NCBI RefSeq assembly: GCF_002278925.1
Contig: NZ_NCJH01000001.1
Location: 1 to 64,000 of the forward strand
Direction of reading: 5' to 3'
Source of the DNA: Polaromonas sp. 39-63-25
Lineage (GTDB): Bacteria > Pseudomonadota > Gammaproteobacteria > Burkholderiales > Burkholderiaceae_C
Length of the DNA stretch: 64,000 bases
How positions within the stretch are numbered: position 1 is the first letter of the stretch; each line of letters begins with the position of its first letter. The position numbers were made by a program, and so were the translations under genes. Below are positions 39,761-49,026 of this stretch, piece by piece. Below the pieces are notes generated by a model. That model saw only the letters and a program-made list of their open reading frames with translations, ran no database searches and was not told where the DNA came from.

Positions 39761-40501
39761 CTACAAAAGGGATGCAGTGAACACCCTTTTGAGGGCCACA
39801 GCGTCCAGGTGGGCCGCCACGGCGGCGGGTGTTGGTGTGTCCAGCCAGGGCACCACGCCCAGGCAGGGCGTCTGGTGGCGGCGCGTTATTTCATGGTGCA
39901 GGCTGGCCAGGTTGCCTTCGCTGTGCGCCATGTCGGGATCAACGGTATTGGCAATCCAGCCGGCCAGCGGCAAGCCACGCGTCCGAATCGCCTCGGCCGT
40001 CAGCAGCGCATGGCTGATGCAGCCCAGGCGCAGGCCGACCACCAGAATCACTGGAAGGCCTATGACTACCGCCAGGTCTGCCGTGTCCCATTCGGGGCCG
40101 AGCGGCACGCAAAAGCCGCCCACGCCTTCAACTACGACGACATCGGCGCATCTAGCCAGATGGCGGGCGGCGGACAGAATCGTCGCCGGGTCGATCAACC
40201 GGCGCTCCAGGGTGGCAGCAATCTGCGGCGCGCAAGCGGCCTCGAACTGCAGCGGCCCGACTTGCGTCTCGGTGAGTCGCACCGAGCTGGCCTGGCGCAA
40301 GGCCTGCACATCCTCATTGACGCGCTGCCCGTCGATGAGCGTGGTGCCGGCCGCCACGGGCTTCAAGCCCGCGCTGCGCCAACCTTGCTGCGCGCACCAG
40401 TGCAGCAGCGCGGCGCTGACATGGGTCTTGCCTACGCCGGTGTCGGTGCCGGTGACAAAGCAGCCGTGCAGCGCTTGAGGGCTCATGCCGGGTGCGGTCA
40501 T
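39761..40501 (-). CDS. bioD: dethiobiotin synthetase
   Basis: 246 residues from the ATG at 40501, which overlaps the bioF stop by four bases; the longer upstream frame lies inside bioF and is not used. P-loop [19 protein letters not shown] near residue 15. [12 protein letters not shown] near 128 is the second family motif. It uses CO2 and ATP to close the ureido ring, so the carbonic anhydrase heading this operon could supply inorganic carbon. Confidence 0.95.
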   Translation of the reverse strand: MTAPGMSPQALHGCFVTGTDTGVGKTHVSAALLHWCAQQGWRSAGLKPVAAGTTLIDGQRVNEDVQALRQASSVRLTETQVGPLQFEAACAPQIAATLERRLIDPATILSAARHLARCADVVVVEGVGGFCVPLGPEWDTADLAVVIGLPVILVVGLRLGCISHALLTAEAIRTRGLPLAGWIANTVDPDMAHSEGNLASLHHEITRRHQTPCLGVVPWLDTPTPAAVAAHLDAVALKRVFTASLL

Positions 40502-41724
40502 GACAACTCCCGGGCGGCGCAGGCCAGGCCATCGACCAGACGCTGCACGTCCCGGGCGCTGTGGCTGGCGCTGAGTGTAATGCGCAGCCGCGCCGTGCCC
40601 ACCGGCACCGTGGGCGGGCGTATGGCCGGCACCCACAGACCTTTCGCATCCAAGGCCGCCATCAGTGCCAGCGCGGCGGGATTGTCGCCGACTATCAACG
40701 GCTGGATCGCGGTACTGGAGTCGGCCAGTCGCCAGCCCAGCGATGGGTGTGCGACGATGAGGGCGGCGAGCTGTGTACGTAGCTGAGTAATCCGTTGCAG
40801 CAATTGCGCACGCCGCTGATCACCCTCGGCGCCGCTGATGATGCGTAGGCTCTCGCGCAACGCATGGGCCACGGCGGGTGGCGCGGCGGTGGTGTAGATA
40901 TAAGGACGGGCGGACTGTACCAGCCAGTCGATGATGGTCGGATGCGCGGCGACAAAGGCGCCGCCTACACCGGCTGCCTTGCCCAGCGTACCCATGTAGA
41001 TCAGGCGTTCGCTGCGCAGGCCCAAATGTGACAGGCTGCCCCGGCCCTGGGCGCCGAGCACACCAAAGCCATGGGCATCGTCCACGATGAGCCAGGCGTC
41101 AAAGCGCTCGGCCAGCGCCATGAGCGCCGGCAGATCAGCCAGATCGCCGTCCATGCTGAAGACCGCATCGGTCACGATCAGCTTGATCGGTGTCGTGCAG
41201 CGTTCCAGCTGGCGCTCCAGCACGGTGAGATTCTTGTGGGCGTAGCGCTGCATGGTCGCCCTGGCCAGCAGGGCGCCGTCGATCAGCGAGGCATGGTTGA
41301 GCTTGTCGGCAAAGATGGTGGCGCTGGCATCGCCCAGGGCGGTAAGCAGCGCCACATTGGCCAGGAAACCGGTGCAGAAATACAGCGCCGCGGCATTCGG
41401 AATGCAGGGTTCCAGCCAGGCAGCCAGGTCGTCTTCGAGTCCGGCATGGGCGCGCGAGTGGCCGCTGATCAGGTGCGAGGCGCCGCTGCCCACGCCGAAC
41501 CGCTGCGCGCCCTCGGCCAGCGCCTGGACCAGGGCCGGGTGATTGGCTAAGCCAAGATAGTCGTTGCTGCCAAAGACCAGCAGCTCGCGCGCCGGCTGGC
41601 CGCCCTGGCTGACCCATTGCCTTGGCGCGCACGGCGACTCGGCGATGCGGCGCAGGCGCTGCAGGCCCTGGGCTTCGCGCTCAAGCCGTTGGCGGTTCAG
41701 GTGGTCTATCAGCATCGCAAGCAT
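40498..41724 (-). CDS. bioF: 8-amino-7-oxononanoate synthase
   Basis: 408 residues. PLP-dependent alpha-oxoamine synthase: [16 protein letters not shown] near residue 48, [11 protein letters not shown] near 76, [16 protein letters not shown] near 216, and [16 protein letters not shown] near 245 with the PLP lysine. Condenses pimeloyl-ACP/CoA with alanine. Its start overlaps the end of bioA by about 44 bases; an ATG at 41715 is an alternative. Confidence 0.95.
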   Translation of the reverse strand: MLAMLIDHLNRQRLEREAQGLQRLRRIAESPCAPRQWVSQGGQPARELLVFGSNDYLGLANHPALVQALAEGAQRFGVGSGASHLISGHSRAHAGLEDDLAAWLEPCIPNAAALYFCTGFLANVALLTALGDASATIFADKLNHASLIDGALLARATMQRYAHKNLTVLERQLERCTTPIKLIVTDAVFSMDGDLADLPALMALAERFDAWLIVDDAHGFGVLGAQGRGSLSHLGLRSERLIYMGTLGKAAGVGGAFVAAHPTIIDWLVQSARPYIYTTAAPPAVAHALRESLRIISGAEGDQRRAQLLQRITQLRTQLAALIVAHPSLGWRLADSSTAIQPLIVGDNPAALALMAALDAKGLWVPAIRPPTVPVGTARLRITLSASHSARDVQRLVDGLACAARELS

Positions 41725-43096
41725 TCAGAGTTTGGCTCAAGACATCGTCCAGCGTGGCCAGCAGGCGCCCGGCCAGCCAGTTCGACAGGCTATCGTCCAG
41801 CAGGTAGGGTGGCATGAGGTACACCGTGCGCCCTATCGGGCGAATCAGCAGTTCGCGCTCGCGGCCCGCCAAATGAAAGCGCTCGGCAAAGCGCGTTCCG
41901 GTGAGCGCCTCGCGCACATCAAAAGCCCAGATCATGCCGATCTGGCGGAAGTGTTCGATGCGCGCATCGGTTTGCAGCGGTGCCAGCGCGGCCGTCAACG
42001 TTGCGGCCCGATGCCGGTTGCGCGAGAGCACACCGTCCTGCTCGAAGCGGTCGAGCACTGCCAGCGCCGCGCGGCAGGCCAGCGCATTGCCGGTATAGGA
42101 GTGCGAATGCAAAAAACCGCGCGCCACATCATCGTCCAGGAAGGCTTCATAGACGCGGTCGCGCGCCAACACCAGCGACAGCGGCAAGTAGCCGCCGCTG
42201 ATACCCTTGGACAGGCAGACCAGGTCGGGCCAGATGCGAGGTTGGCCGGGCAGTGCGGCTTGTTCGAAGGCGAAAAAGGTACCGGTGCGCCCGCAACCCA
42301 CGGCAATCTCGTCGGCAATCAACAGCACCTCGTACTGATCGCACAGCGCGCGCGCGGCGCGCAGGTAGGCCGGATCGTGCATGGCCATGCCGGTGGTGCC
42401 CTGCACCAGGGGCTCCAGAATGAGAGCGGCAATCTGCTCGTGACGCGAGGCCAGCAGAGCCTCAAGCTCCGCAGCTGCGCGACTGGCCACGTCAGCGGCG
42501 GACTCACCCGGCAGCGCCTGGCGCGCATCGGGCGACATCACCTGGTGCGAGCGCATCAGGAGCGGGTCGTAGGCATCGCGAAACACCGCCACGTCGGTCA
42601 CGGCCAGCGCGCCCAGCGTCTCGCCATGGTAGCCCTGGCGCAGGCAGACAAACTCGCGCTTGGTCGGGCGTCCCCGGTTGCGCCAGTGATGAAAGCTCAT
42701 CTTCAGCGCAATCTCCACCGCCGAGGCACCGTCACTGGCGAAAAAGCAGTGGCCGAGCACGCCATCGGTCAGGGCCGACAGGCGCTCGGCCAGCTCGACC
42801 GCCGGTGCATGGGTGCAGCCGGCCAGCATCACATGCGGCAGGCGGTCAAGCTGCTCCTTCAGTGCGGCGTTGATGCGTGCATCGGCATGGCCGAACAGGT
42901 TCACCCACCAGGAAGAACTGGTGTCGAAATAGCGCCGGCCGGTATCGTCGAACAGCCAAGGGCCTTCGCCCCGCAGGATGGCTAAAGGCGGCACGGCGAC
43001 TGCGCGCTGCATCTGTGTGCAGGGATGCCAAACAGCAGCCAGGCTGCGCCGGGCCAGGTCTTGGTACTCTGTTGGTGCTTGAAACCCCTTCATCAT
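41681..43096 (-). CDS. bioA: adenosylmethionine-8-amino-7-oxononanoate aminotransferase
   Basis: 471 residues from the ATG at 43096 (MMKGFQAP), 7 bp after the carbonic anhydrase stop; the open frame extends further upstream through that gene and is not used. BioA features: HPCTQMQ near residue 24, the [20 protein letters not shown] motif near 57, [15 protein letters not shown] near 119, [13 protein letters not shown] near 246 and the lysine in [14 protein letters not shown] near 279. Uses SAM as amino donor. Standard length. Confidence 0.95.
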   Translation of the reverse strand: MMKGFQAPTEYQDLARRSLAAVWHPCTQMQRAVAVPPLAILRGEGPWLFDDTGRRYFDTSSSWWVNLFGHADARINAALKEQLDRLPHVMLAGCTHAPAVELAERLSALTDGVLGHCFFASDGASAVEIALKMSFHHWRNRGRPTKREFVCLRQGYHGETLGALAVTDVAVFRDAYDPLLMRSHQVMSPDARQALPGESAADVASRAAAELEALLASRHEQIAALILEPLVQGTTGMAMHDPAYLRAARALCDQYEVLLIADEIAVGCGRTGTFFAFEQAALPGQPRIWPDLVCLSKGISGGYLPLSLVLARDRVYEAFLDDDVARGFLHSHSYTGNALACRAALAVLDRFEQDGVLSRNRHRAATLTAALAPLQTDARIEHFRQIGMIWAFDVREALTGTRFAERFHLAGRERELLIRPIGRTVYLMPPYLLDDSLSNWLAGRLLATLDDVLSQTLNACDADRPPEPPTA

Positions 43097-43103
43097 CGAT
43101 TCT

Positions 43104-43787
43104 TCAAATTTCCACAGCGACCGAAGGCTGCCGAGCGTTGAACTGGAGGTCTGACATGCGGTTAAGCGCATCCTGATACGCGAGGTCCGCACAATGGGTG
43201 TCTGCGGCGGACAGCCCGAGCTCGGACAGCAGGCCGTCCTGCAAGCCATAGACCCAGCCATGCACAGACAACGGCTGACCCCGCGCCCAGGCATCACGAA
43301 CGATGTGTGTCTGGCACACGTTTTGGAATTGCTCGGCCACGTTCAGTTCGCACAACCTGTCTATTCGGTCTGCCATGGGCAGCGCCATCAGCGTACCCTG
43401 GTGTTTGGCATGAACGGCCCCCACATGTCCCAGCCAGTTGTCGACAAGGCCAAGTCGCAATCCCTCGACAGCCGCATGGATGCCGCTGCAACCGTAGTGC
43501 CCGACCACCATGATGTGGCGCACCTTCAGGACCTCCACCGCGAACTGAATCACCGACAGGCAGTTCAGATCACCGCTTGCCACCACGTTGGCAATGTTTC
43601 TATGGGTGAAGACCTCGCCAGGGGCGAGATCGAGAATCTGATTCGAGGGAACACGACTGTCCGAGCAGCCGATCCAGAGGTAGGCCGGTTTTTGCTGGCG
43701 CGCTAGACGCTGAAAGAAATCGGCATCGCCGCAACACATGCGGGTCGACCAAGCCCGGTTTCGGGCCAGCAAAGACTCGACGGTCAC
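43104..43787 (-). CDS. beta-class carbonic anhydrase, first gene of the biotin operon
   Basis: 227 residues. Zinc ligands Cys41 (CSDSR), His97 and Cys100 (GHYGC) and the flanking motifs THRNIANVV and SVIQFAVEVLKV match the Can-type beta family. Interconverts CO2 and bicarbonate in the cytoplasm. Its stop is 7 bp from the bioA start, so the two are cotranscribed. CO2 is a BioD substrate and bicarbonate feeds the biotin-dependent carboxylases encoded on both sides, which explains the placement. No promoter of confidence was found upstream (43788-43996). Confidence 0.94.
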   Translation of the reverse strand: MTVESLLARNRAWSTRMCCGDADFFQRLARQQKPAYLWIGCSDSRVPSNQILDLAPGEVFTHRNIANVVASGDLNCLSVIQFAVEVLKVRHIMVVGHYGCSGIHAAVEGLRLGLVDNWLGHVGAVHAKHQGTLMALPMADRIDRLCELNVAEQFQNVCQTHIVRDAWARGQPLSVHGWVYGLQDGLLSELGLSAADTHCADLAYQDALNRMSDLQFNARQPSVAVEI

Positions 43788-43996
43788 GGCTATGCCTCAA
43801 CTAATTGATGAACACTTGGTGCACTATAAAAAGCCTCAATTCGGGATGCTCGGATATGTGACCTAACGTCGCTTAATTCAGCGGTCCGCCACATGATGCC
43901 CACGTATATCTGCTGCATTTGTGCCACTTTCATTCTGATCTCTGGTTTAACACTTGGCGGTCATACACGTAATTCCACATGCCGCCAATACGATAT

Positions 43997-45028
43997 TCAG
44001 GCTGTGACGCGAGTCGTTTCGCCGTGGCGGCTCAAATAGGACGTGCGGAACTCTCGCGTCAATTCGAAGTGGGGCGGCAGTGCCCGGCCGTTGGGCAAGG
44101 TGAGCCATACACGCAACAGGTGACGACGCTCGGCAGGATCCTCGTAGTCCTCGTACTTGCTCCGCGCGTGCAGGACCGAGTAGTTGTTCGCCATCTGCAC
44201 GTCGCCGGGCTGCATGCTGAAATTCATCTGAATCGCGGGATCGTTGCAAATGTCTTCCACCAGTTGAACCGCCTGCTCCTGCATCTCGGTCAGGCGCGGG
44301 ACGTCCGGGAAACTCTGCGCGGCCAGCAGATAGCGACGCTTGTACAAGGCGCTGAGGCGGCCATCAAAAAAATTCAAGATCGGCGAGGTCTGCACTTTCA
44401 GTCCGGTTGGATGCTGATCCCGGGTATCGAAATGGAAAGGCTGTTGCAATACCTCGATGAGATCGGGGCGGCGCGTCAGCACTTCGTTGTAGAGCTTCGC
44501 AACGCTGACGAGTTTGCTGACGCCACCCGACTTCGCGGTCTTCAGACAAAGCAACATGAAGGCGTCGCCACCATCATTGTGAAAGGTCAGCTCATCATCC
44601 GTCTGATAACTCCGAACCGAGTTGGTGCTGTCGACCCGCAGACCTGTATTGGTGACGTTGTGCATACGATTGCCGAGCCGATCCTGCTTTTGAGGGTCAC
44701 CGAGGTGGACGGCCATGGCCCAGAAGACCATCCTGGATTCTTCCAGTGAGTAGCGATCTATTGGCAGCCCGCGAAGCAAGGCGAAGCCGCGACCACCTTC
44801 AAGCTCGGATCGGATGGCTTCGAAACGCCGCGCGATGAGCGGCATGGGAAAGTCGTCGCGGCCCAGCTCGGTGAGCGCCATTTTTCTCTCTCGAAACGCC
44901 TTCAGCATGGCATCGATCTCATCCACTTCAGCCGGCTCAACGTGTTGAATCCAGTCGGTACGGTCGTTCAACTCAGCAACGCTCCACACCTCCGGACCGC
45001 CCAACAAACGCTCTGTATTGCCACTCAT
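43997..45028 (-). CDS. TauD/TfdA-like Fe(II)/2-oxoglutarate-dependent oxygenase
   Basis: 343 residues from the ATG at 45028, with GGAG eight bases upstream; a GTG at 45037 is in frame. The iron-binding His and Asp are in TFHNDGGDAF near residue 150, and the distal His in NNYSVLHARSKYEDYED near 285, followed by the 2-oxoglutarate Arg in RRHLLRVWLTLPNGR. The family hydroxylates sulfonates, herbicides, lactones and others. Last gene of the 12-gene minus-strand operon. Closest in character to the clavaminate/TauD-like proteins of unknown substrate. Confidence 0.9.
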   Translation of the reverse strand: MSGNTERLLGGPEVWSVAELNDRTDWIQHVEPAEVDEIDAMLKAFRERKMALTELGRDDFPMPLIARRFEAIRSELEGGRGFALLRGLPIDRYSLEESRMVFWAMAVHLGDPQKQDRLGNRMHNVTNTGLRVDSTNSVRSYQTDDELTFHNDGGDAFMLLCLKTAKSGGVSKLVSVAKLYNEVLTRRPDLIEVLQQPFHFDTRDQHPTGLKVQTSPILNFFDGRLSALYKRRYLLAAQSFPDVPRLTEMQEQAVQLVEDICNDPAIQMNFSMQPGDVQMANNYSVLHARSKYEDYEDPAERRHLLRVWLTLPNGRALPPHFELTREFRTSYLSRHGETTRVTA

Positions 45029-45042
45029 CTTGTCCACTCCAG

Positions 45043-46500
45043 TTAGGCACGCGTAGATGAGTTCGGGGGTGAAATGCGAGCGCGGAAGGCCTCCACCACG
45101 CGAAGTGCGGACAGGCCTTTCGCCGCCTGGGCGAGCTCGTCATAAACGGGCACGCCGCTCTCAATGGCCCGCAGGCGATAGTCGCGCTTGCGCTCCTCGG
45201 TTTCGGCGTCACCGTCCGACCGCAGGACCAGCGCAATGTGCATTCCGGTGCGGTCCGTTTCGCGCACCCGCAATGCCGCCTTGATGATGTTACCGAGCAT
45301 GTCCACGTGCCTGAACCCAAGGATGACAGTCATGTTCACGTGGATCACCAGCACATCGGCGACGCCGCTGGCGGCAACCGCGGAGATGATGCGCTCCGCG
45401 ACGCGGCCCTCGTCCTGTTGCAGAGCGCCCGCAGGCACATCGATGGGGTTAGCCACGGAGGCACCCGCGGGAAGGGACAGAGCCTTCAATGTCGCCAACG
45501 TCTGCGAATCGAACGCGGCGATCGAGAAGCCTGCTCGGTCGAAAGCGTCTGTGCCAAGCACGCTGGTTCCCCCGCCGTTCCCGAAGAGGACGGCGCGGCT
45601 GGATGTCGTGGCGCGCGGTGTGAGGCACTGCAGCGTCAGCAACGTATCCAGGAATTCATCGAGCGTGTCCACCAGCGGCATGCCCGCCTGCCGGGACAGC
45701 GCTTCCCACGCGCGTTGGCTGCCAGCCAGTGCGCCGGTATGCGAAGCCGCTGCACGCTGGCCCTGGCTCGTCCTGCCACCCTTGAGTAGCACAATCGGCT
45801 TGCGCGCGTTGGCCCGGCGAAGCACTTCGAAGAGGCGTCGACCCTCGCGTGTGCCTTCTAGGTAGAGCCCGATCACTTTTGTCGTCGGGTCTTCGAGCAT
45901 GTACTCCACTAACTCCGCGGCGCCGAGGTCAGCGGCATTGCCGATCGTCACAAGGCCACTGAACCTTAGGCCCCTGCTTTGGCCGCGCCGGATGATGTCG
46001 ATACCCAGTCCACCGCTTTGGCAGACGATGCCGACGGGCCCTGGCTCGGCGAGCGTCTTCTCGGTAAACGTCACCCTCGCTGCGGGCGAGTACACCCCCA
46101 GACAGTTGGGCCCGATCAAACGCGTGCCGGCCTCGCGCGCCGCGGCGACGAGATCCGACTCCAGCGCGGCGCCGTCCTCAGTCTCGCCGAAACCGCTGGA
46201 CATCACCTGCGCAAATTTCACCTTACCGCGGCCGCTGCGCAATACATCGGGCGCGATGCAAGCCGCGACCGCCACATAGGCGTAGTCAACCTCGCCCGGC
46301 ACATCCGCCAGGGAGCGGCACGCCTGCAGGCCTTCGACTTCGGCAGCCGTGGGATGAATGGGAACGATGCGCCCAGCGTAGCCGAAGTTGCGCAGGTTGC
46401 GAATGAAGCGGTTCCCCCCGCTGACCGTGGTCGCGGACGCCCCGACAACCGCAATCGTCCGGGGGTGAAACAGGGGTGTGAATTGTTCGAGAGTGGTCAT
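45043..46500 (-). CDS. acyl-CoA synthetase (ADP-forming), alpha part
   Basis: 485 residues: CoA-binding domain (PRTIAVVGASATTVSGGNRF near residue 13), then two succinyl-CoA-ligase-like domains with the phosphohistidine in AAASHTGALAGSQRAWE near 253. Works with the ATP-grasp protein of the next gene upstream (ATGA overlap, 46497-46500) to make an acyl-CoA with ATP, giving ADP. Fused versions run about 700 residues; here the two halves are separate. Its last 125 codons are duplicated as the pseudogene at 57427-57807. Confidence 0.9.
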   Translation of the reverse strand: MTTLEQFTPLFHPRTIAVVGASATTVSGGNRFIRNLRNFGYAGRIVPIHPTAAEVEGLQACRSLADVPGEVDYAYVAVAACIAPDVLRSGRGKVKFAQVMSSGFGETEDGAALESDLVAAAREAGTRLIGPNCLGVYSPAARVTFTEKTLAEPGPVGIVCQSGGLGIDIIRRGQSRGLRFSGLVTIGNAADLGAAELVEYMLEDPTTKVIGLYLEGTREGRRLFEVLRRANARKPIVLLKGGRTSQGQRAAASHTGALAGSQRAWEALSRQAGMPLVDTLDEFLDTLLTLQCLTPRATTSSRAVLFGNGGGTSVLGTDAFDRAGFSIAAFDSQTLATLKALSLPAGASVANPIDVPAGALQQDEGRVAERIISAVAASGVADVLVIHVNMTVILGFRHVDMLGNIIKAALRVRETDRTGMHIALVLRSDGDAETEERKRDYRLRAIESGVPVYDELAQAAKGLSALRVVEAFRARISPPNSSTRA

Positions 46501-47219
46501 GCCTTGGCACCGGTGTTCTTCAGTATGAAACGCGCATCCACGGCCACGGCCGATTGACGCGAAACGATAAGGGGGTTGATGTCAATCTCAGCGATTTCGT
46601 CCTCACCGCTCACGAGCAGGCCGCCCTCCCCGCCAACGCACAGCAGCACTTCGACGATCGCATCGATGTTCACTGGTTCGCTGCCGCGCGCGCCGTGCAG
46701 CAGCGCGGCCCCCTTCAATTCGTCGAGCATGTCGCGGGCGTCGCGCTCCGTGATGGGGCATATCCGGAAAGCGACATCCTTGAGTACTTCGACGAAGACA
46801 CCGCCCAGGCCCACCATCACCATGGGGCCGAACTCGGGGTCCATCGTGCCGCCGACCACCACCTCCACGCCTCGCGGCGCCATCTCCTCGACCAGCCACG
46901 CTTCCGCCTGGATATCCCGTGCGCGCAGCGACTGCGCCAAGTCGGCGATGGCCGAGGCGACATCCGCACCATTGCGCAGATTCAACTTCACGCCGCCCAC
47001 GTCGCTCTTGTGGATGACGCCGGTGGCTACCACCTTGAGTGCCAGCGGCGGCTTGAGGTCCGCTACGGCGGCATGAGCGTCCATTCCCGCCTCGATGACC
47101 ACCGACCGCGGCACGCGAATGCCGACGGCACGCAGAATATTCTTTCCGGTGGGCTCGTCGAGCGCGTGCTGCCCGTTTTTCCGCGCCGCCCGCAGCGCCA
47201 TGGCCACTTGTTCGTACAT
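46497..47219 (-). CDS. acyl-CoA synthetase (ADP-forming), ATP-grasp beta part
   Basis: 240 residues of the ATP-grasp_5 type: ALDEPTGKNILRAVGIRVPR near residue 19, PLALKVVATGVIHKSDVGGV near 58, VGGTMDPEFGPMVMVGLGG near 122, and the C-terminal AEIDINPLIV. It supplies nucleotide binding and phosphoryl transfer to the His of the alpha part. Length and motifs match stand-alone beta subunits. Located 12 bp after the small biotin carrier gene. Confidence 0.9.
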   Translation of the reverse strand: MYEQVAMALRAARKNGQHALDEPTGKNILRAVGIRVPRSVVIEAGMDAHAAVADLKPPLALKVVATGVIHKSDVGGVKLNLRNGADVASAIADLAQSLRARDIQAEAWLVEEMAPRGVEVVVGGTMDPEFGPMVMVGLGGVFVEVLKDVAFRICPITERDARDMLDELKGAALLHGARGSEPVNIDAIVEVLLCVGGEGGLLVSGEDEIAEIDINPLIVSRQSAVAVDARFILKNTGAKA

Positions 47220-47231
47220 CTTCGCTCCCCG

Positions 47232-47453
47232 TCAATGACTCATCAACATGAGCGGCACGCCTTCGATCACGACCTGGCCTTCCACCACCAGGATCTTGTC
47301 CACCGTTCCGCTCATGGGCGCGAGCACGGGAATTTCCATCTTCATGGATTCGACGACGGCCAGGGTGTCGTCTTCGGACACCACGTCACCCTCCTTCACC
47401 AAAACCTTCCACATCGAGCCGTTGATTTCAGAAAGCACCTTCGTTTGCGACAT
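47232..47453 (-). CDS. short biotin carrier protein (73 residues)
   Basis: A lone biotinyl domain: MSQTKVLSEINGSMWKVLVK, biotin site ESMKM with Lys38, then PMSGTVDKILVVEGQVV. It matches small carriers of the acyl-CoA carboxylase or transcarboxylase 1.3S type, here without any linker. A second, longer carrier with an AccB-like N-terminus lies in the same operon at 54205. It follows the carboxyltransferase gene by 20 bp and may serve it specifically. Confidence 0.9.
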   Translation of the reverse strand: MSQTKVLSEINGSMWKVLVKEGDVVSEDDTLAVVESMKMEIPVLAPMSGTVDKILVVEGQVVIEGVPLMLMSH

Positions 47454-47473
47454 GTCTTGTCCTGTTCTGTTAT

Positions 47474-49009
47474 TTAGAAAGTTGTGGGCCAGTTGGCGAG
47501 CAGGTGCTGTCCGACAGCCTTGCCCTGCCGCGTGCGATGCACCTCCAGCAGGCGCGCCAGCGTCTCCCGCGTGTCACGGGGGTCAATCACCGCCTGTGTC
47601 TCGTAGAGCGCCGCGAGGCGCCACGCGGACGTATCCTTCGACAACTCTTCGACGAGCTGGCGGTAACGTACCGGGTCATCTTCTTCCTTCACACCGAACA
47701 GCGCGCTGGCGCCGACCGAGGGCGCCATGAAGCCGAGATCGGCGGTTGGCCAAGAGATGACTTCATCCGAATTACGACCGCCGCCCATGTTGAGGTAGGC
47801 CTGCCCATAGCTCTTGCGCATGATCACGGAGATCTTGGGTACCGTGACAAGCGCCAGCGCGTTCATCCAGTTCATGATCCGGCCCGGGGCCGCGCGGCGT
47901 TCGCCTTCCACGCCGATCAGGAAACCCGGTTGGTCGACCATGAAGACCAGCGGGATGTTGAACGAGTCGCACAGCACGAGGAAGCCGATGACCTTGTTGC
48001 ATGCATCGACGTCGATGGCGCCGCCCTTGAAGAGCGGGTTGTTGGCCACGATCCCGACCGAGCGGCCTTCGATGCGCGCCAGCGCTGTGCAGATGGAGCG
48101 CCCGAAACGGGGCTTGAGCTCCATCATGCTGCCGACATCGACGACAGTTTCGACGATCTTCCGGACGTCGTAGACCTTTGCGCTGTCCTCCGGCATCAGA
48201 TCGACAATGCGGTGGCCGCGTCCGTCCGAACCTTCTGGCACGGGGTGGACGGGGGGCGCCTCGTTCTGGTGGCTGGGCAGGTAACTGAGCCATTTTCGAA
48301 TGTGGGCAAGCGCCTCCTCGTCCGTCTCCACGACGGCATCCACGAGACCGGACGTTTCGGCATGCATCTTCCAGCCGCCGAGATCTTCAGAATCGATTTC
48401 CTGGCGGATCGCAGCGGACGTCACCCGGCCGCTGGCAACGGCCATCGTGGCGCCGCGCCGCATGACGACGAAATCCGACAGGCAGGCGTACCATGTGGAA
48501 GAACCGTAGCATGCGCCGAGCAAGGCACTCACCCACGGGGACTCGCGCAGGCGCCGGTATTCGTAGGCATCTTGGCCTAGGAGGGCGCGGCCCTCCGCAC
48601 CCATGCGATCCGGCATGCGCGCGCCGGTGGATTCGCCCAGCATGATCAAGGGCATTCCCGACTTCGACGCCACCTCGCGCATGTGGCGTATCTTCTTTCC
48701 GTTGATCACCGAGCTCGAAGCGCCGAGCACAGTGAAGTCGTTCGAGACCACGGCGACCTGGCGGCCCTCGACCTTGCCGAAGCCGGCAATCTTCGCGTCG
48801 GCCGGCGTACGGTCGCGCATCTCCGCGCGGTGGGATGTCGCGAACAGGCCGCTCTCCGCCCAGCTGCCTTCGTCCAGCAGCACCTCGAGCCTTTCGCGGG
48901 CGTTGAGGATGTTCTGTTCCTTGCGCTTCGCGAGCTTCTCGGGACCACCCATCCCCAGCGCCTTTTTCCGTGCCAGCTCGTACTCGGCGATCATCTGCTC
49001 ATGTGTCAT
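47474..49009 (-). CDS. acyl-CoA carboxyltransferase (propionyl-CoA carboxylase beta / 12S type)
   Basis: 511 residues from the ATG at 49009 with AAGGA upstream; 49030 is an in-frame alternative. Carboxyltransferase motifs: NILNARERLEVLLDEGSWAE near residue 35, FTVLGASSSVINGKKI near 91, LIMLGESTGARMPDRMG near 120, FMVDQPGFLIGVEGERR near 366, and IMRKSYGQAYLNMGGGRNSD near 406. The GQAYLNMGGGR stretch differs from the GGAYDVM of propionyl-CoA carboxylases and points to another acyl substrate. Partners: biotin carboxylase upstream, short carrier downstream. Confidence 0.9.
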   Translation of the reverse strand: MTHEQMIAEYELARKKALGMGGPEKLAKRKEQNILNARERLEVLLDEGSWAESGLFATSHRAEMRDRTPADAKIAGFGKVEGRQVAVVSNDFTVLGASSSVINGKKIRHMREVASKSGMPLIMLGESTGARMPDRMGAEGRALLGQDAYEYRRLRESPWVSALLGACYGSSTWYACLSDFVVMRRGATMAVASGRVTSAAIRQEIDSEDLGGWKMHAETSGLVDAVVETDEEALAHIRKWLSYLPSHQNEAPPVHPVPEGSDGRGHRIVDLMPEDSAKVYDVRKIVETVVDVGSMMELKPRFGRSICTALARIEGRSVGIVANNPLFKGGAIDVDACNKVIGFLVLCDSFNIPLVFMVDQPGFLIGVEGERRAAPGRIMNWMNALALVTVPKISVIMRKSYGQAYLNMGGGRNSDEVISWPTADLGFMAPSVGASALFGVKEEDDPVRYRQLVEELSKDTSAWRLAALYETQAVIDPRDTRETLARLLEVHRTRQGKAVGQHLLANWPTTF

Positions 49010-49026
49010 ATTGTTTCCTTGTCCGT

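Noticed and set aside
40502..40636. Extended N-terminus of BioD.
   Set aside because: The extra codons are inside bioF; the ATGA overlap at 40498-40501 and the P-loop position support the shorter protein.
43788..43996. A BirA-type bio operator upstream of the carbonic anhydrase-bio operon.
   Set aside because: No convincing TGTAAAC-type dyad was found; a TATAGT -10-like box lacks a good -35.
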